DNA of 64,000 nucleotides, from assembly GCF_000023905.1 (NCBI RefSeq), contig NC_013192.1, forward strand, positions 1,116,001-1,180,000. Direction: 5' to 3'. This DNA is from Leptotrichia buccalis C-1013-b (GTDB taxonomy: Bacteria; Fusobacteriota; Fusobacteriia; Fusobacteriales; Leptotrichiaceae). Both the position numbers and the translations under genes were made by a program. This document shows, piece by piece, positions 10,701 through 18,479 of this stretch. The notes under the pieces are model-generated. The model was not told the origin of the DNA. It saw only the letters and a program-made list of their open reading frames with translations, and made no database searches. Within the stretch, counting starts at the first letter, position 1. Every line of letters starts with the position of its first letter.

Positions 10701-10900
10701 TTACTTAAATCTGTTTTTGAAAATCTCGGAAGATTACTTATTGTTGCCGCTGGATTTGTTGAGGGTGATGGTGTCACAGGAGCAGTAGGAGTTGCTGCTG
10801 ATGTACCACTTCCTGAATCACCGCTTTTACCTGCTTCTCCACAACTTACAATAGCAATTAACGAAAATATCGCTAGCATTAATTTTTTTGTTTTATTCAT
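7748..10900 (-). CDS. Autotransporter with lipoprotein signal and C-terminal beta-barrel
   Basis: 1,050 residues. The N-terminus is a lipoprotein signal with the lipobox residues AIVSC (Cys20), then a Gly/Ser/Pro/Thr-rich linker. Residues about 200-600 are a passenger of short repeats of the form N-x-G-x-I and G-x-G-x-T, as in beta-helices. The last 280 or so residues form an autotransporter barrel ending in VGVGLGVSF with terminal Phe, the usual outer-membrane assembly signal. I chose the ATG at 10900, with AAGGAGAG 7-8 bases upstream, over an ATG seven codons earlier, because it places the signal peptide at the start. Type V secretion is the family role; adhesion is possible but not shown. 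Confidence 0.85.
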   Translation of the reverse strand: MNKTKKLMLAIFSLIAIVSCGEAGKSGDSGSGTSAATPTAPVTPSPSTNPAATISNLPRFSKTDLSKLANNADIFKYAVAGEKWDPSARNTTRTRYDVGNRQIGFELRGNSSTPLTVVRSTTMNVKAGGAAFSFSIGGAYENYTNFVDTPQQAMRKYLTEYVKNANKLTINMEPNSYLFVFKDASIKLSQANVQNPLSAVPLNSRPTINGTGYKIFKFDNSKLFIDQDVNLDDSNDLYNQIDFTNTNTYVWKDIKVAGTKDNQIGIKSTESFDGGGWTLINSNQGMIELKGNNTVGVYNTRAGFTNYPDAKISVNTNSIGIYSIDNDILGNSAGEIENDGLIKLGEGSTGIYYEKRWIDYNGSVLNDYLGKIESSSNNVIGISANVRNQKKDSSSPIWVVDVIRNYGNINLNGDKSIGIYAGGDANYNAINDERYGNLGVIKIGDSFEKKNPSMGMYSDNKNAVLINKGIIEIGKNSVGMAGSKSTVLNDAGGIIKITKDGGVGMYLGDGAAGTNNGTITTVGSPKNAIGVVVGKNSEFTNNGTIHIDSAGGAGIVIAGGVVKNYGNIEVSGGAVRSRTDNTYTVKVLSNRVKPVDSDLGVYVDTLGRTKPIEGLSNLGLKNADLLIGAEATEKTNATEVTVGNDVLDPFNKSIQSSNIANWNVKTGSLVWEADSEIKNNKVEKVTLKKQSYAKFADSETSTEVANGLDEKYTGTRADSKDKQVFNYLNTLSDRKALARTYREINGNQYINVQQRIAQTDNILDRKLSDLQKENADKSGHHVSTFFNRDKHEARTPELADSNSSAYGISYLFNNADAKQGIYAGTVINNFKFKDSGKSKENVTMFKLGAYKTFDLNNLEWTLSGDGFVSKNDMKRRFVIGNNVYENKANYNAYGFAIKNELGKTFQVGENVTVKPYAGLKLGYGKFSKIKEKDGTLNMEVKGSNYYSVKPSAGVEVGYSAPITENTKFKASLGLDYEHELGKVESKANEAKFANTSTKINLKGAKYERRGNFKSDVKVGFEAGNFNFTVNGGYDTKDKNSHVGVGLGVSF

Positions 10901-10929
10901 ATTCGATCTCTCCTTACTCATTCTTTATC

Positions 10930-11265
10930 TTAAATTTGTTTTTTATTTTTTTCCTTTGGTTCTTTTGTAGTTTCTGTACTGCTTATCTTTTCAACATCTG
11001 TTTTTAAATTTTTACCTTTCTTTGTCTTTGTTTTTGTCTTTGTCTTTTTACTAACAGTTCTATTTCCATTAATATCCATATCAAGTACAATTCCAAGCAC
11101 CTTGCTAGATTCGTCAAATAATTTTTTACCTGTTTTATAAAAAGTACAAATTCTTTTTTTACTTGTATTCTTTCCTCCAGCCACTTTACAAAAATTAGAA
11201 AAATAGCTCACACAGTTTAAATTAATCGTAGTTACTAATAATATTAGTTTTAGTTTACTTTTCAT
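10930..11265 (-). CDS. Small exported, lysine-rich hypothetical protein
   Basis: 111 residues. The N-terminus is hydrophobic (MKSKLKLILLVTTINLNC) and may be a signal or lipoprotein peptide, with Cys18 as the possible lipidated residue. The C-terminal half is very rich in Lys and Thr, with a KT repeat encoded by a short hexanucleotide-like run at 11025-11050. GGAGGT lies 5 bases before the ATG. It is the first gene of the unit that continues with the autotransporter. No family recognised. Confidence 0.55.
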   Translation of the reverse strand: MKSKLKLILLVTTINLNCVSYFSNFCKVAGGKNTSKKRICTFYKTGKKLFDESSKVLGIVLDMDINGNRTVSKKTKTKTKTKKGKNLKTDVEKISSTETTKEPKEKNKKQI

Positions 11266-11900
11266 AAATACCTCCAGATTTATTCAATTAATTTTCCTTA
11301 TATCATACCCTTCTAACTTTTTTAAAAGTAAAAAATAGGGGGCATATTCTTTGTGTTTGAAAAATAAAAACTAAATTTTTTTATAAAATTTCTTTTTGTG
11401 TGCTAATTATGTAAAAATTTTTATTATTGTATTTCTAAATTTTTTATCTTATTTAAAAAATATCCTCTCTTTCTTTTTATATAGAGTTAAAATTTATAAA
11501 AATAAATATTTATTTGTACGAATTACTCTCATAAAAAATATTATTATTTCTAATTACAGAAATATTATACCGTATTTTATATAATATGTCAATATATTTT
11601 TTTAAAAATATTTATTTTTTTACATAAATATGATTACGTTTTTAAAAACAATTCAATAAATATAGTGTTTTATAGGTTTTTGAAATAAGTTATGCAAAGT
11701 GTTCTATTTTTATATTAATAAATTTTTTATGGAATATTTTAAAATATGTATAAATTAACCTAATATTTAATAAACTAAAAAAGCTATCCTAGGAAATAAG
11801 TATTATCCCAAAATAGCTTTTCTATATTTAAATGTATTTAAATTTTTCTAAAAATCCAAACGCTATAATTATTTCAACTTTTATAGCCAACACATGCCTG
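11266..11900. other. Intergenic region, no gene seen
   Basis: About 635 A+T-rich bases. It holds the terminator at 11779-11821 for the genes on its right. A minus-strand TATGATA element near 11300 could be the -10 for the autotransporter operon, without a good -35. A 62-codon plus-strand frame at 11396-11584 has no ribosome site and is not accepted. Confidence 0.5.
11779..11821 (-). terminator. Intrinsic terminator of the tandem paralogue cluster
   Basis: A 9-bp stem (AAAAGCTAT at 11779-11787 with ATAGCTTTT at 11813-11821). On the minus strand it is followed by a T-run, about 80 bases after the stop of the last paralogue. Confidence 0.75.
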
Positions 11901-12473
11901 CTAAAGAAAATTCTTCAATCTATAGTTTAAATTATTTACTTTGTCCCATCTGGTTGGTTCATAATAACACCCTGTCTCGCTTTCTATATCTTTATTTTCC
12001 ATTGTTAATACTGCTTGTTTTATTTGAGCTATCTTTTGCAAATATTCTTCATAGGAATCCTTTACTTGAGTATAGGCAGCTTGTGCAAAAGGAATATTTG
12101 TACCTGGCATTATTTTTTTATCAACTTTTTTTATTTCGGCTATCGCGGTGCAATATTCTGATTTTAGTTTACTATGGACTTCTTCTTTATTTACTGCTTC
12201 TGCAATCCTTTTTTCATAACCCAAGTTTCTTTTTAAAACTTTAGATTCTTTATCGCCTTCATTTCTATATCTATATCCGTAAATTTCATAACCAGCTTCA
12301 GTATCTCCATTATTTTTGTCATTATCTTTTATTTCATTTTTAGATTCTGCTGCATTTTTAGTCTGACTTTTATAAATATATACCCCTACACCATAAAAAC
12401 CTGTTAATAATAAACCTATTACAATCCCTTTTTTTATTTCTGTCAGTATTTTTTCAATATTTCCATTTTTCAT
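11901..12473 (-). CDS. Single-pass membrane protein, tandem paralogue 1
   Basis: 190 residues. A membrane segment lies at about residues 14-34 (KGIVIGLLLTGFYGVGVYIY), followed by a charged linker and a helical soluble domain with the conserved block PGTNIPFAQAAYTQVKDSYEEYL. It is clearly related to the two genes on its right, which share the membrane anchor, the YGYRYRN-type block and the LGYEKR block. It is the most diverged of the three. A Shine-Dalgarno-like AAAGGAAA sits about 40 bases upstream of the ATG with a 7-bp hairpin (12486-12509) between. Topology suggests an anchor with the domain outside the inner membrane. Function unknown. Confidence 0.6.
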   Translation of the reverse strand: MKNGNIEKILTEIKKGIVIGLLLTGFYGVGVYIYKSQTKNAAESKNEIKDNDKNNGDTEAGYEIYGYRYRNEGDKESKVLKRNLGYEKRIAEAVNKEEVHSKLKSEYCTAIAEIKKVDKKIMPGTNIPFAQAAYTQVKDSYEEYLQKIAQIKQAVLTMENKDIESETGCYYEPTRWDKVNNLNYRLKNFL

Positions 12474-12569
12474 TCTATATTTGATTATGATAATATATTA
12501 ACTATCATATTTTCCTTTCCGTAAATATACATAGTATTTTAAAACTTTTTATACCTTAAAATCAATGAA

Positions 12570-13211
12570 TTATTTATAATAGTCATTAACTTCTACACTA
12601 TAAAAATCTCTTGCTAAATATTTTTTATTGGCATTATTCCAATTAGTTCCTCTATATCTGCACTTTATATGATATTCAAAAGCTTCCTTGTTATCCGGCA
12701 ATATAGCACGAACTACCTGTCTTATTTGAGATATTTTTTGCAAGTATTCCTTATAGGCATCATCCACCTGTGTATAAGTTGCCTTTCTAAAAGGAATATC
12801 AGTTCCTGGAACTGTTTTCTGGTCAACTTTCTCAATTTCCTTTATTGCATCGCAATATTCCTTTTTTAAACCGTTTTCCAACTCTTCTTGACCTGCTGTT
12901 TTTGAAAACCTTTTTTCATACCCAAGGCTTCTTTTTACAAATGCAGATTTTTCATTATCTGACCATTTATATACATAGCCGTTTTTATGTCTATAGCCAT
13001 TAATTATCTTATCATTTTTATTTTGTGCGTCAATGTCTTTTACTGTATCTTCTTTACTTATTTCATTATTTTCTCTGTCTTTTATTTCAATTTTAGTTTC
13101 TATTTTATTTTTATTCTTATAAACATATACTCCTATGCCATAAAAACTTATCAATAGCAATCCTATTATTGTACCTTTTTTTATTTCACTTAGTATTTTC
13201 CCTATTTCCAT
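12570..13211 (-). CDS. Single-pass membrane protein, tandem paralogue 2
   Basis: 213 residues, with a membrane segment near residues 12-30 and a soluble helical domain. The central region (KRSLGYEKRFSKTA... through YKEYLQKISQIRQVV) is nearly identical to paralogue 3, so the duplication is recent. The start is ATG at 13211; as in paralogue 1, the purine-rich AAAGGAAG site is distant and separated from the start by a small hairpin (ATGATA at 13225-13230 with TATCAT at 13241-13246). No family recognised. Confidence 0.6.
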   Translation of the reverse strand: MEIGKILSEIKKGTIIGLLLISFYGIGVYVYKNKNKIETKIEIKDRENNEISKEDTVKDIDAQNKNDKIINGYRHKNGYVYKWSDNEKSAFVKRSLGYEKRFSKTAGQEELENGLKKEYCDAIKEIEKVDQKTVPGTDIPFRKATYTQVDDAYKEYLQKISQIRQVVRAILPDNKEAFEYHIKCRYRGTNWNNANKKYLARDFYSVEVNDYYK

Positions 13212-13314
13212 TTTTTACTTAGCGATGATAACAAACTAAATATCATATCTTCCTTTCTGTAAATATATTTTTATCTTCTTATAAATTTTCATACTTTACT
13301 TTAATATCAATGGA

Positions 13315-13962
13315 TTATTTATAATAGTCATTAACTTCCTCACTATAAAAATCTCTTGTAAAATGCTTGAATTTTGAATTGGTATTATTCCAGTTAGTTC
13401 CTTTATACCAACACTTTATACGAGTTTCAAAGTATATCTCTTTATCTAGGTTATCTGGTTTTATAATAGAAACCACCTGTCTTATTTGAGATATTTTTTG
13501 CAAGTATTCCTTATAGGCATCATCCACCTGTGTATAAGTTGCCTTTCTAAAAGGAATATCAGTTCCAGGAACTATTTTCTGGTCAACTTTCTCAATTTCC
13601 TTTATTGCATCGCAATATTCCGATTTTAATCCATTGTCCAGCTCTTCTTGACTTGCTGTTTTGGAAAATCTTTTTTCATATCCAAGGCTTCTTTTTACAA
13701 ATGCAGATTTTTCATTTTCTGACCATTTATATACATAGCCATTTTTATATCTATAGCCATTAATTATCTTATCATTTTCATTTTGTAAGTTCTGTGTATT
13801 AATTTCTTTTTCTGCATTTTCTTTACTTGTTTCATTATTTTTTCTGTTTTTTATTCCAATTTCAGTTTTCTTTTTAGCTTGACTTTTATAAATATATGCC
13901 CCTATACTGTAAATACACGTTAACAACAAACCTATTATTATTCCTTTTTTTATTTCATTCAC
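13315..13962 (-). CDS. Single-pass membrane protein, tandem paralogue 3
   Basis: 215 residues starting at a GTG. No ATG exists in frame before an upstream stop, and GTG places the membrane segment (IIIGLLLTCIYSIGAYIY) right at the N-terminus as in the paralogues. The soluble domain is almost identical to that of paralogue 2 and ends in the same EEVNDYYK-type tail. It is the promoter-proximal member of the cluster. An AGGAAAGGA tract lies about 15 bases before the GTG. Function unknown; tandem amplification suggests selection for dosage or diversity. Confidence 0.6.
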   Translation of the reverse strand: MNEIKKGIIIGLLLTCIYSIGAYIYKSQAKKKTEIGIKNRKNNETSKENAEKEINTQNLQNENDKIINGYRYKNGYVYKWSENEKSAFVKRSLGYEKRFSKTASQEELDNGLKSEYCDAIKEIEKVDQKIVPGTDIPFRKATYTQVDDAYKEYLQKISQIRQVVSIIKPDNLDKEIYFETRIKCWYKGTNWNNTNSKFKHFTRDFYSEEVNDYYK

Positions 13963-14126
13963 TTTATTACAGCTTTTCCTTTCCTGAAATTTATTTTCAC
14001 CATCTATATAAATAATTTAGTACTTATAAAATATTTGCTTTTTATCATTATTGCTTCTTTAAAATAAATATCTGTATTTAAAAAATATATTTTCATTATA
14101 TCATTAAAAAAAATTTTTGTAAAATA

Positions 14127-14155
14127 TTGAAAAAGTAGAAGAAATAAGGTAAACT
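14127..14155 (+). promoter_or_regulatory. Candidate promoter for the ROK kinase gene
   Basis: TTGAAA, 17-base spacer, TAAACT. It lies just upstream of the 23-bp tandem duplication, which would be in the leader. Confidence 0.5.
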
Positions 14156-14179
14156 TATATTGATAAAATAATTAATTTT

Positions 14180-14225
14180 AAAGATGTTTTACTATGTGCT
14201 ATAAAGATGTTTTACTATGTGCTAT
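14180..14225 (+). repeat. Perfect 23-bp tandem duplication in a leader region
   Basis: Two identical 23-base units (14180-14202 and 14203-14225), each beginning AAAGATGTTTTACTATG and ending TGCTAT. They lie 36 bases before the ROK gene, between its promoter-like element and its ribosome site. Such a unit can gain or lose copies by slippage, or be a doubled regulator site. Confidence 0.85.
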
Positions 14226-14260
14226 AAAAATGTAATAAAAATTACAATGAGGAGGAAAAT

Positions 14261-15205
14261 ATGAAATATTATGTAGGAATTGATTTGGGAGGAACTAATA
14301 CCAAGATTGGGCTTGTGGATGAAAAGGGGAATATTATTTTTACTACCATTGTAAAAACTGATTCAATGGAAGGTTTTTCTGAAACAATTCAAAGATTGTC
14401 AAAAATTTTAATTACTCAAATTGAAGGAAGTAATGTTAATTTTGATAATGTTGTGTCAGTTGGAGTTGGAGTACCAGGACCTGTGTTAAATTCCAGAGTT
14501 GTTAAGTTCTGGGCGAATTTTCCTTGGAAAAATGGAGTGGATTTGGCATTGGAATTTGAAAAAAATCTTGGTAAGCCAGTAAAAGCGGATAATGATGTTA
14601 ATGTAATTACACTTGGAGAAATGTGGCAAGGTGCTGCCCAAGGATACAAAAATGTTTTAGGACTTGCTGTTGGAACTGGAATTGGTGGTGGAATTATTGT
14701 TGATGGAAAACTTGTCAGCGGAGAACATGGAGCAGGTGGAGAAGTTGGACATATTAAAATTGAGCCGAATGGTAAATTATGCGGATGCGGGCAAAAAGGA
14801 TGCTGGGAAGCCTATGCTTCTGCTACAGGAATAATCCGTGAAGCAAACAGCCGTCTTGCAGTAAGTAAACAAAATTTACTTTATGAAATGACAAAAGGCA
14901 GAGAGCTGGAAGCAAAGGATGTATTTGATGCAGCTAAAAAAGGTGATGAATTTTCGCTTGACATTGTAGATTATGAAGCGGAAAAACTTGCTTTTGGTAT
15001 TGGAAATCTGCTTAACATACTAGATCCTGAAATTGTAGTAGTTGGTGGGGGAGTTGCACTTGCTGGAGACATTTTATTTGATCGTGTAAAAGAAAAATTA
15101 AAGGATGTGGCGTTCCCATCAACTTTAGAAAATTTGAAAATTGTTGCTGCAACTCTTGGAAATGATGCTGGAATTTTAGGAGCTGCATACCTTGGAATGA
15201 TGTAA
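14261..15205 (+). CDS. ROK-family sugar kinase (probable glucokinase)
   Basis: 314 residues, the usual length. The N-terminal phosphate-binding loop GIDLGGTNTKIG is at about residues 6-17, the catalytic Asp region ADNDVN at 109-114, and EVGH at 161-164. The ROK zinc signature CGCGQKGCWE at 174-183 gives three cysteines which, with His164, form the structural zinc site. These point to ATP-dependent phosphorylation of glucose or a related hexose in the cytosol. GGAGG lies 7 bases before the ATG. It appears monocistronic, closed by the hairpin at 15264-15308. Confidence 0.9.
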   Translation: MKYYVGIDLGGTNTKIGLVDEKGNIIFTTIVKTDSMEGFSETIQRLSKILITQIEGSNVNFDNVVSVGVGVPGPVLNSRVVKFWANFPWKNGVDLALEFEKNLGKPVKADNDVNVITLGEMWQGAAQGYKNVLGLAVGTGIGGGIIVDGKLVSGEHGAGGEVGHIKIEPNGKLCGCGQKGCWEAYASATGIIREANSRLAVSKQNLLYEMTKGRELEAKDVFDAAKKGDEFSLDIVDYEAEKLAFGIGNLLNILDPEIVVVGGGVALAGDILFDRVKEKLKDVAFPSTLENLKIVAATLGNDAGILGAAYLGMM

Positions 15206-15263
15206 ATGGATGTAAATGTAATTCAGTTTTAATTACAGTTTTAATTATCAATATAATTTAAAA

Positions 15264-15308
15264 AAAGACTATTTGAAATTTTATTTTCTTAAATAGTCTT
15301 TATTTTTT
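15264..15308. terminator. Bidirectional terminator between ROK kinase and PepSY genes
   Basis: An 11-bp stem (AAAGACTATTT at 15264-15274, AAATAGTCTTT at 15291-15301) is flanked by an A-run on the left and a T-run on the right. It can therefore end both the plus-strand kinase gene and the minus-strand PepSY gene, whose stop codon is in the T-run. Confidence 0.85.
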
Positions 15309-15664
15309 TATCTTTTGTTAAATTTTATAATTGAACCATTACTTGCATTAATATCAAACTCATATCTGGAATTATTTGCAATAAATTCGATTTCATAAAC
15401 GGATTTTCCATTTTTGTTGTCAAGTTTTATTTTTTTAAAATTGGCAGACGATTCTGAAACTCCAGCATGTGATAATGCAATTGCTTTTGCTCTATTTGGC
15501 GTTATTTGTCCATCGGTAGTCTTAATGCTAACAGCCACTAATATTGGTTTGTCAAAATTGATGCTATTTCCTTTTGCTTTTGCTGAAAAGCTAATAGAAA
15601 GAAGAAATATTATCAAAGTAATTGTATAATCAAAACATCCTTTTTTTATTTTTTTATTTTTCAT
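15308..15664 (-). CDS. PepSY-domain exported protein
   Basis: 118 residues with an N-terminal hydrophobic segment (about 13-29, ending SAKA) that looks like a signal peptide or anchor. One PepSY-like domain follows: ITPNRAKAIALSHAGV, then KIKLDNKNGKSVYEIEF, then YEFDINASNGSIIKF. PepSY domains are found as inhibitors or chaperones of secreted peptidases and as envelope stress sensors. It lies 38 bases after a second PepSY gene on the same strand, close to a two-component system. Confidence 0.75.
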   Translation of the reverse strand: MKNKKIKKGCFDYTITLIIFLLSISFSAKAKGNSINFDKPILVAVSIKTTDGQITPNRAKAIALSHAGVSESSANFKKIKLDNKNGKSVYEIEFIANNSRYEFDINASNGSIIKFNKR

Positions 15665-15702
15665 GTCATTCTCTCTTTTCTTCGTAAACTCTTTTTTAAA
15701 TT

Positions 15703-15987
15703 CTATTTATTTTCTTCTTCACTCCAACTTATTATTTTTCCATTATAAACATTTATTTCAAAATTATAAGCAACACCTCTATAGCTAATCTGTCCTTTAT
15801 AAAAGTCGCCGTCATTTGAATCATTAAATTCAAGAACATTTGCAAATGTCGCTCCAGGGACTTTCATTAAAGCTATTTGCTTGGCTTTAATTGCTGTTAT
15901 TCTTTTTCTTTGTTTAGTAGTTGAAAAACTTAGAGAGCTGATAATTAACATTCCGAGCAATGTTAGTTTTAAAACTCTGTTTTTCAT
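15703..15987 (-). CDS. PepSY-domain exported protein
   Basis: 94 residues with a signal peptide (about 1-22, ending SLSFS). The PepSY pattern is ITAIKAKQIALMKVPGA, then GDFYKGQISYRGVAYNFEI and NVYNGKIISW. It is shorter than its neighbour and related to it, so the pair may come from a duplication. In many bacteria small PepSY proteins are controlled by an adjacent OmpR-type two-component system, and one lies just upstream here. Confidence 0.75.
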   Translation of the reverse strand: MKNRVLKLTLLGMLIISSLSFSTTKQRKRITAIKAKQIALMKVPGATFANVLEFNDSNDGDFYKGQISYRGVAYNFEINVYNGKIISWSEEENK

Positions 15988-16407
15988 AGCTTATCATCCC
16001 TTTCTTTAATTTGAATATGTTTAAATGTATCTAATTTTTTCATTTTTCTTCACGATATACAATTACTTGATAAATTTTCTTTTCTCCTTTCATTTTTAAT
16101 ACTAAAATAATTTCCCCATTTTTCACTTTAAGAATTTTTGAGATTATCCAAAAAAACTTTATTTCTACTCGAGTAATATTTAGAATTTATGTTTCATCTC
16201 CCTTTCACAATTTAATAGTATCATACAAACATTAAAGAAAAATGAGAACTTTTAATTTTTTTGAAATTTTTTTATTTTTTTTGCAAAATTTATATTTTAA
16301 AATTTTGTATACCATGTTAAACATATGGAAAAATAGCTGAAAATCAGATGTTTAATAAATTTATTTGAAGTTTCAAATTTTATAAAAATTTTTTTGAAAA
16401 ATATTTT
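15988..16407. other. Intergenic region with a possible gene remnant
   Basis: 420 bases between the PepSY pair and the histidine kinase. A weak minus-strand TTCTCA-17-TATGAT pair near 16218-16247 could start the PepSY unit. An open frame without a standard start is described at 16040-16186. Otherwise only A+T-rich sequence is seen. Confidence 0.5.
16040..16186 (-). pseudogene. Possible remnant of a small gene
   Basis: A 48-codon frame between a TAA and a TGA. It reads like coding sequence in its last 30 codons (VKNGEIILVL... ending IYQVIVYREEK) but has no ATG at a sensible place. It could begin at an internal GTG (about 28 residues) or be the tail of a decayed PepSY-like gene. The pattern NGEIILVL...YQVIVY vaguely recalls a PepSY beta-strand pair. 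Confidence 0.25.
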
Positions 16408-17760
16408 TTATAGAATTATTGTAAAAGTAGTTCCTTTTCCAAGTTCACTTTTTACAAAAATTTTCCCATTATGTAATTCTATAATTTTTTTTACCATTGA
16501 AAGCCCAAGTCCAGAATTGTCTCCATTTTTGGAAGGGTCTACTTGATAGAAACGAAGCCATATTTTATCCAGTTGATCTTTTGCAATTCCTATTCCATCG
16601 TCAGAAATTTTAATAATGCTGTTTCCTTTTGAAAATAGCTCGACTGTTATTGTTCCATTTTCTTTTCCGTATGAAATTGCATTTGAAATTAAGTTGGTAA
16701 AAACTCTCATTATCATCATTTCATCAATATTTGCATAAACTTCTGGAGCAATTTTTGTAATAAATTTTATATTTTTAGATTTTGCACACGAAATTTGAGT
16801 TTCTACGCTCATTTCAAGAAGTTCGCTTAAATCAATATTTTCTAGATGTAATTTTTGTTTTCCACGCTCCATACGTGATAAAGTCAACAACTGTGAAACA
16901 AGCTTTGACATTTTCTGCCCTTCCTTTTCTATAATTTTAAAGGAATTTTGGGCTTCTTTTAAAGAATTTATGTACTCTTTTCCGTATTCAGCCTGTGTCA
17001 GTATAACTGTAATCGGAGTTCTTAACTCGTGTGAAACATCGGATGTAAACTGCACTTCGTTTTCAAAGGATTTTTGCAGCCTGTCAAACATTACGTCAAA
17101 AGTATTGGCGAGTGTACGAAGTTCATCAGCACCGTTTTCCAGATGAATTCTTTTGGACAAGTCATTTCCTTCGTTAATTTTTTCTGCAATCTCAGTAATT
17201 TTTTCCATTGGAGCAAAGGCATTTTTAGTAATAGTGTACCCTCCAATAGCTGAAAGTATTAGAAAAAAAGGCAGAATGATAAATGATATTTGAATAACTG
17301 TTTCAATTGCACTGGATTGACCGATATTTGGCATTACACCCCTAATCCAAACTTTTCCATAATTTCCAAGGTTAATCATTTTGTTGTAGACATACCATTT
17401 CTGGTTGTGGCTTCTTACTATGATGATTTTGTCATCCTTAGATTTTTTGTTATCCATTTCAAATCCGTTTGGAGAATTTCCGTAAAGAAATTTAAAATCC
17501 TTGTCGTAAATTGCTATTTCAACATTTTGAATCATTGTATCAAAGTTGCTGTCAATGATAATTTCTCCATTTTTTATTGTCAAATAATCAAGTCTATGAT
17601 TGACGACTTCTTTTAAATAGGTACGAACGCTTGAATGAATAATATTTTCACTTATATAAAAAACTATGGATAATGACGACATTACAAGTAAAATCATAGT
17701 TCCCATATACCACAGGCTGATTTTGAACTTTATTGAATTATTAAAAATTTTTTCTTTCAT
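16408..17760 (-). CDS. Two-component sensor histidine kinase
   Basis: 450 residues. Membrane segments lie at about 14-37 and 153-176, enclosing an extracytoplasmic sensor of about 115 residues. A HAMP linker (about 178-230) follows, then the dimerisation domain with phosphoacceptor His244 in SHELRTP. The ATPase domain shows the N box (NLISNAISYG), G1 (DDGIGI) and G2 (GLGLSMVKKI). It would phosphorylate the regulator encoded 24 bases upstream. The layout resembles CusS/ArlS-type sensors; the signal is unknown. Confidence 0.9.
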   Translation of the reverse strand: MKEKIFNNSIKFKISLWYMGTMILLVMSSLSIVFYISENIIHSSVRTYLKEVVNHRLDYLTIKNGEIIIDSNFDTMIQNVEIAIYDKDFKFLYGNSPNGFEMDNKKSKDDKIIIVRSHNQKWYVYNKMINLGNYGKVWIRGVMPNIGQSSAIETVIQISFIILPFFLILSAIGGYTITKNAFAPMEKITEIAEKINEGNDLSKRIHLENGADELRTLANTFDVMFDRLQKSFENEVQFTSDVSHELRTPITVILTQAEYGKEYINSLKEAQNSFKIIEKEGQKMSKLVSQLLTLSRMERGKQKLHLENIDLSELLEMSVETQISCAKSKNIKFITKIAPEVYANIDEMMIMRVFTNLISNAISYGKENGTITVELFSKGNSIIKISDDGIGIAKDQLDKIWLRFYQVDPSKNGDNSGLGLSMVKKIIELHNGKIFVKSELGKGTTFTIIL

Positions 17761-17784
17761 TATATTTTTTTAATTTCCTTATTT

Positions 17785-18465
17785 TTATTCTACTTTTAAA
17801 ACATAGCCAATTCCACGAATTGTATGAATTAGTTTTGGCTCAAATCCTTTATCAATTTTTCTTCTTAAATACCTAATATAGACATCAATAACATTTGTCC
17901 CGCCTTCATAGTCATAATTCCAGATGTGCTGTTCAATCTGTTCTCTGGAAAGGACACGCTCCTTATTTCTAATCATATATTCTAAAATTGTAAATTCCCT
18001 TGTTGACAGCTTGATGAACGTTTCATCCCGAAAAACATCGTGGGAATTGCAGTTCACTGTCAGATTTGCAATTTTAAAGACATTGCTTGCATTGGAGTTG
18101 CTGGTTGGATTTCTACGTAAAAGAACTCTTATTCTTGCCATAAGCTCGTCAAATGCGAATGGTTTTACCAAATAGTCATCAGCACCGTAATCTAGTCCTT
18201 TTACTCTATCTTCTATCCCATCTCTTGCAGTAAGCAGCAAAACGGGAGTTTTTATTCCATTTTCCCTTATTTTTTTCAAAATTTCAAATCCGTCCAATCC
18301 TGGCAACATAATATCAGAAACAATAACATCATATTCAGTTGAAAAAATATAGTTAAGGGCATCTGTTCCATTAAGACAGCTGTCAACGCCATATTTTTCC
18401 ATGGTTAATTTTTTTACAATTATATCATTTAAGTTTTCCTCATCTTCGATTACTAAAATTCTCAT
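17785..18465 (-). CDS. OmpR-family response regulator
   Basis: 226 residues. The receiver domain (about 1-118) has the acidic pocket IEDEE, phosphoacceptor Asp51 in VSDIMLPGLDG, the Thr of LLLTARDG, and Lys in LVKPFAF. The C-terminal winged helix (about 130-225) shows the typical LSTREFTILEYM and VDVYIRYLRRKID-type blocks. It is the partner of the kinase encoded immediately downstream and sits 14 bases after the GntR-type gene, so the three probably share a transcript. Confidence 0.92.
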   Translation of the reverse strand: MRILVIEDEENLNDIIVKKLTMEKYGVDSCLNGTDALNYIFSTEYDVIVSDIMLPGLDGFEILKKIRENGIKTPVLLLTARDGIEDRVKGLDYGADDYLVKPFAFDELMARIRVLLRRNPTSNSNASNVFKIANLTVNCNSHDVFRDETFIKLSTREFTILEYMIRNKERVLSREQIEQHIWNYDYEGGTNVIDVYIRYLRRKIDKGFEPKLIHTIRGIGYVLKVE

Positions 18466-18479
18466 ATTAAAAGAACCTC

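Noticed and set aside
11025-11050. Short KT-encoding repeat as a phase-variation tract
   Set aside because: The unit is a multiple of three bases, so copy changes would not switch the frame, and only about three units are present.
11396-11584. Plus-strand 62-codon hydrophobic frame
   Set aside because: No ribosome site and the extreme A+T composition makes such frames likely by chance.
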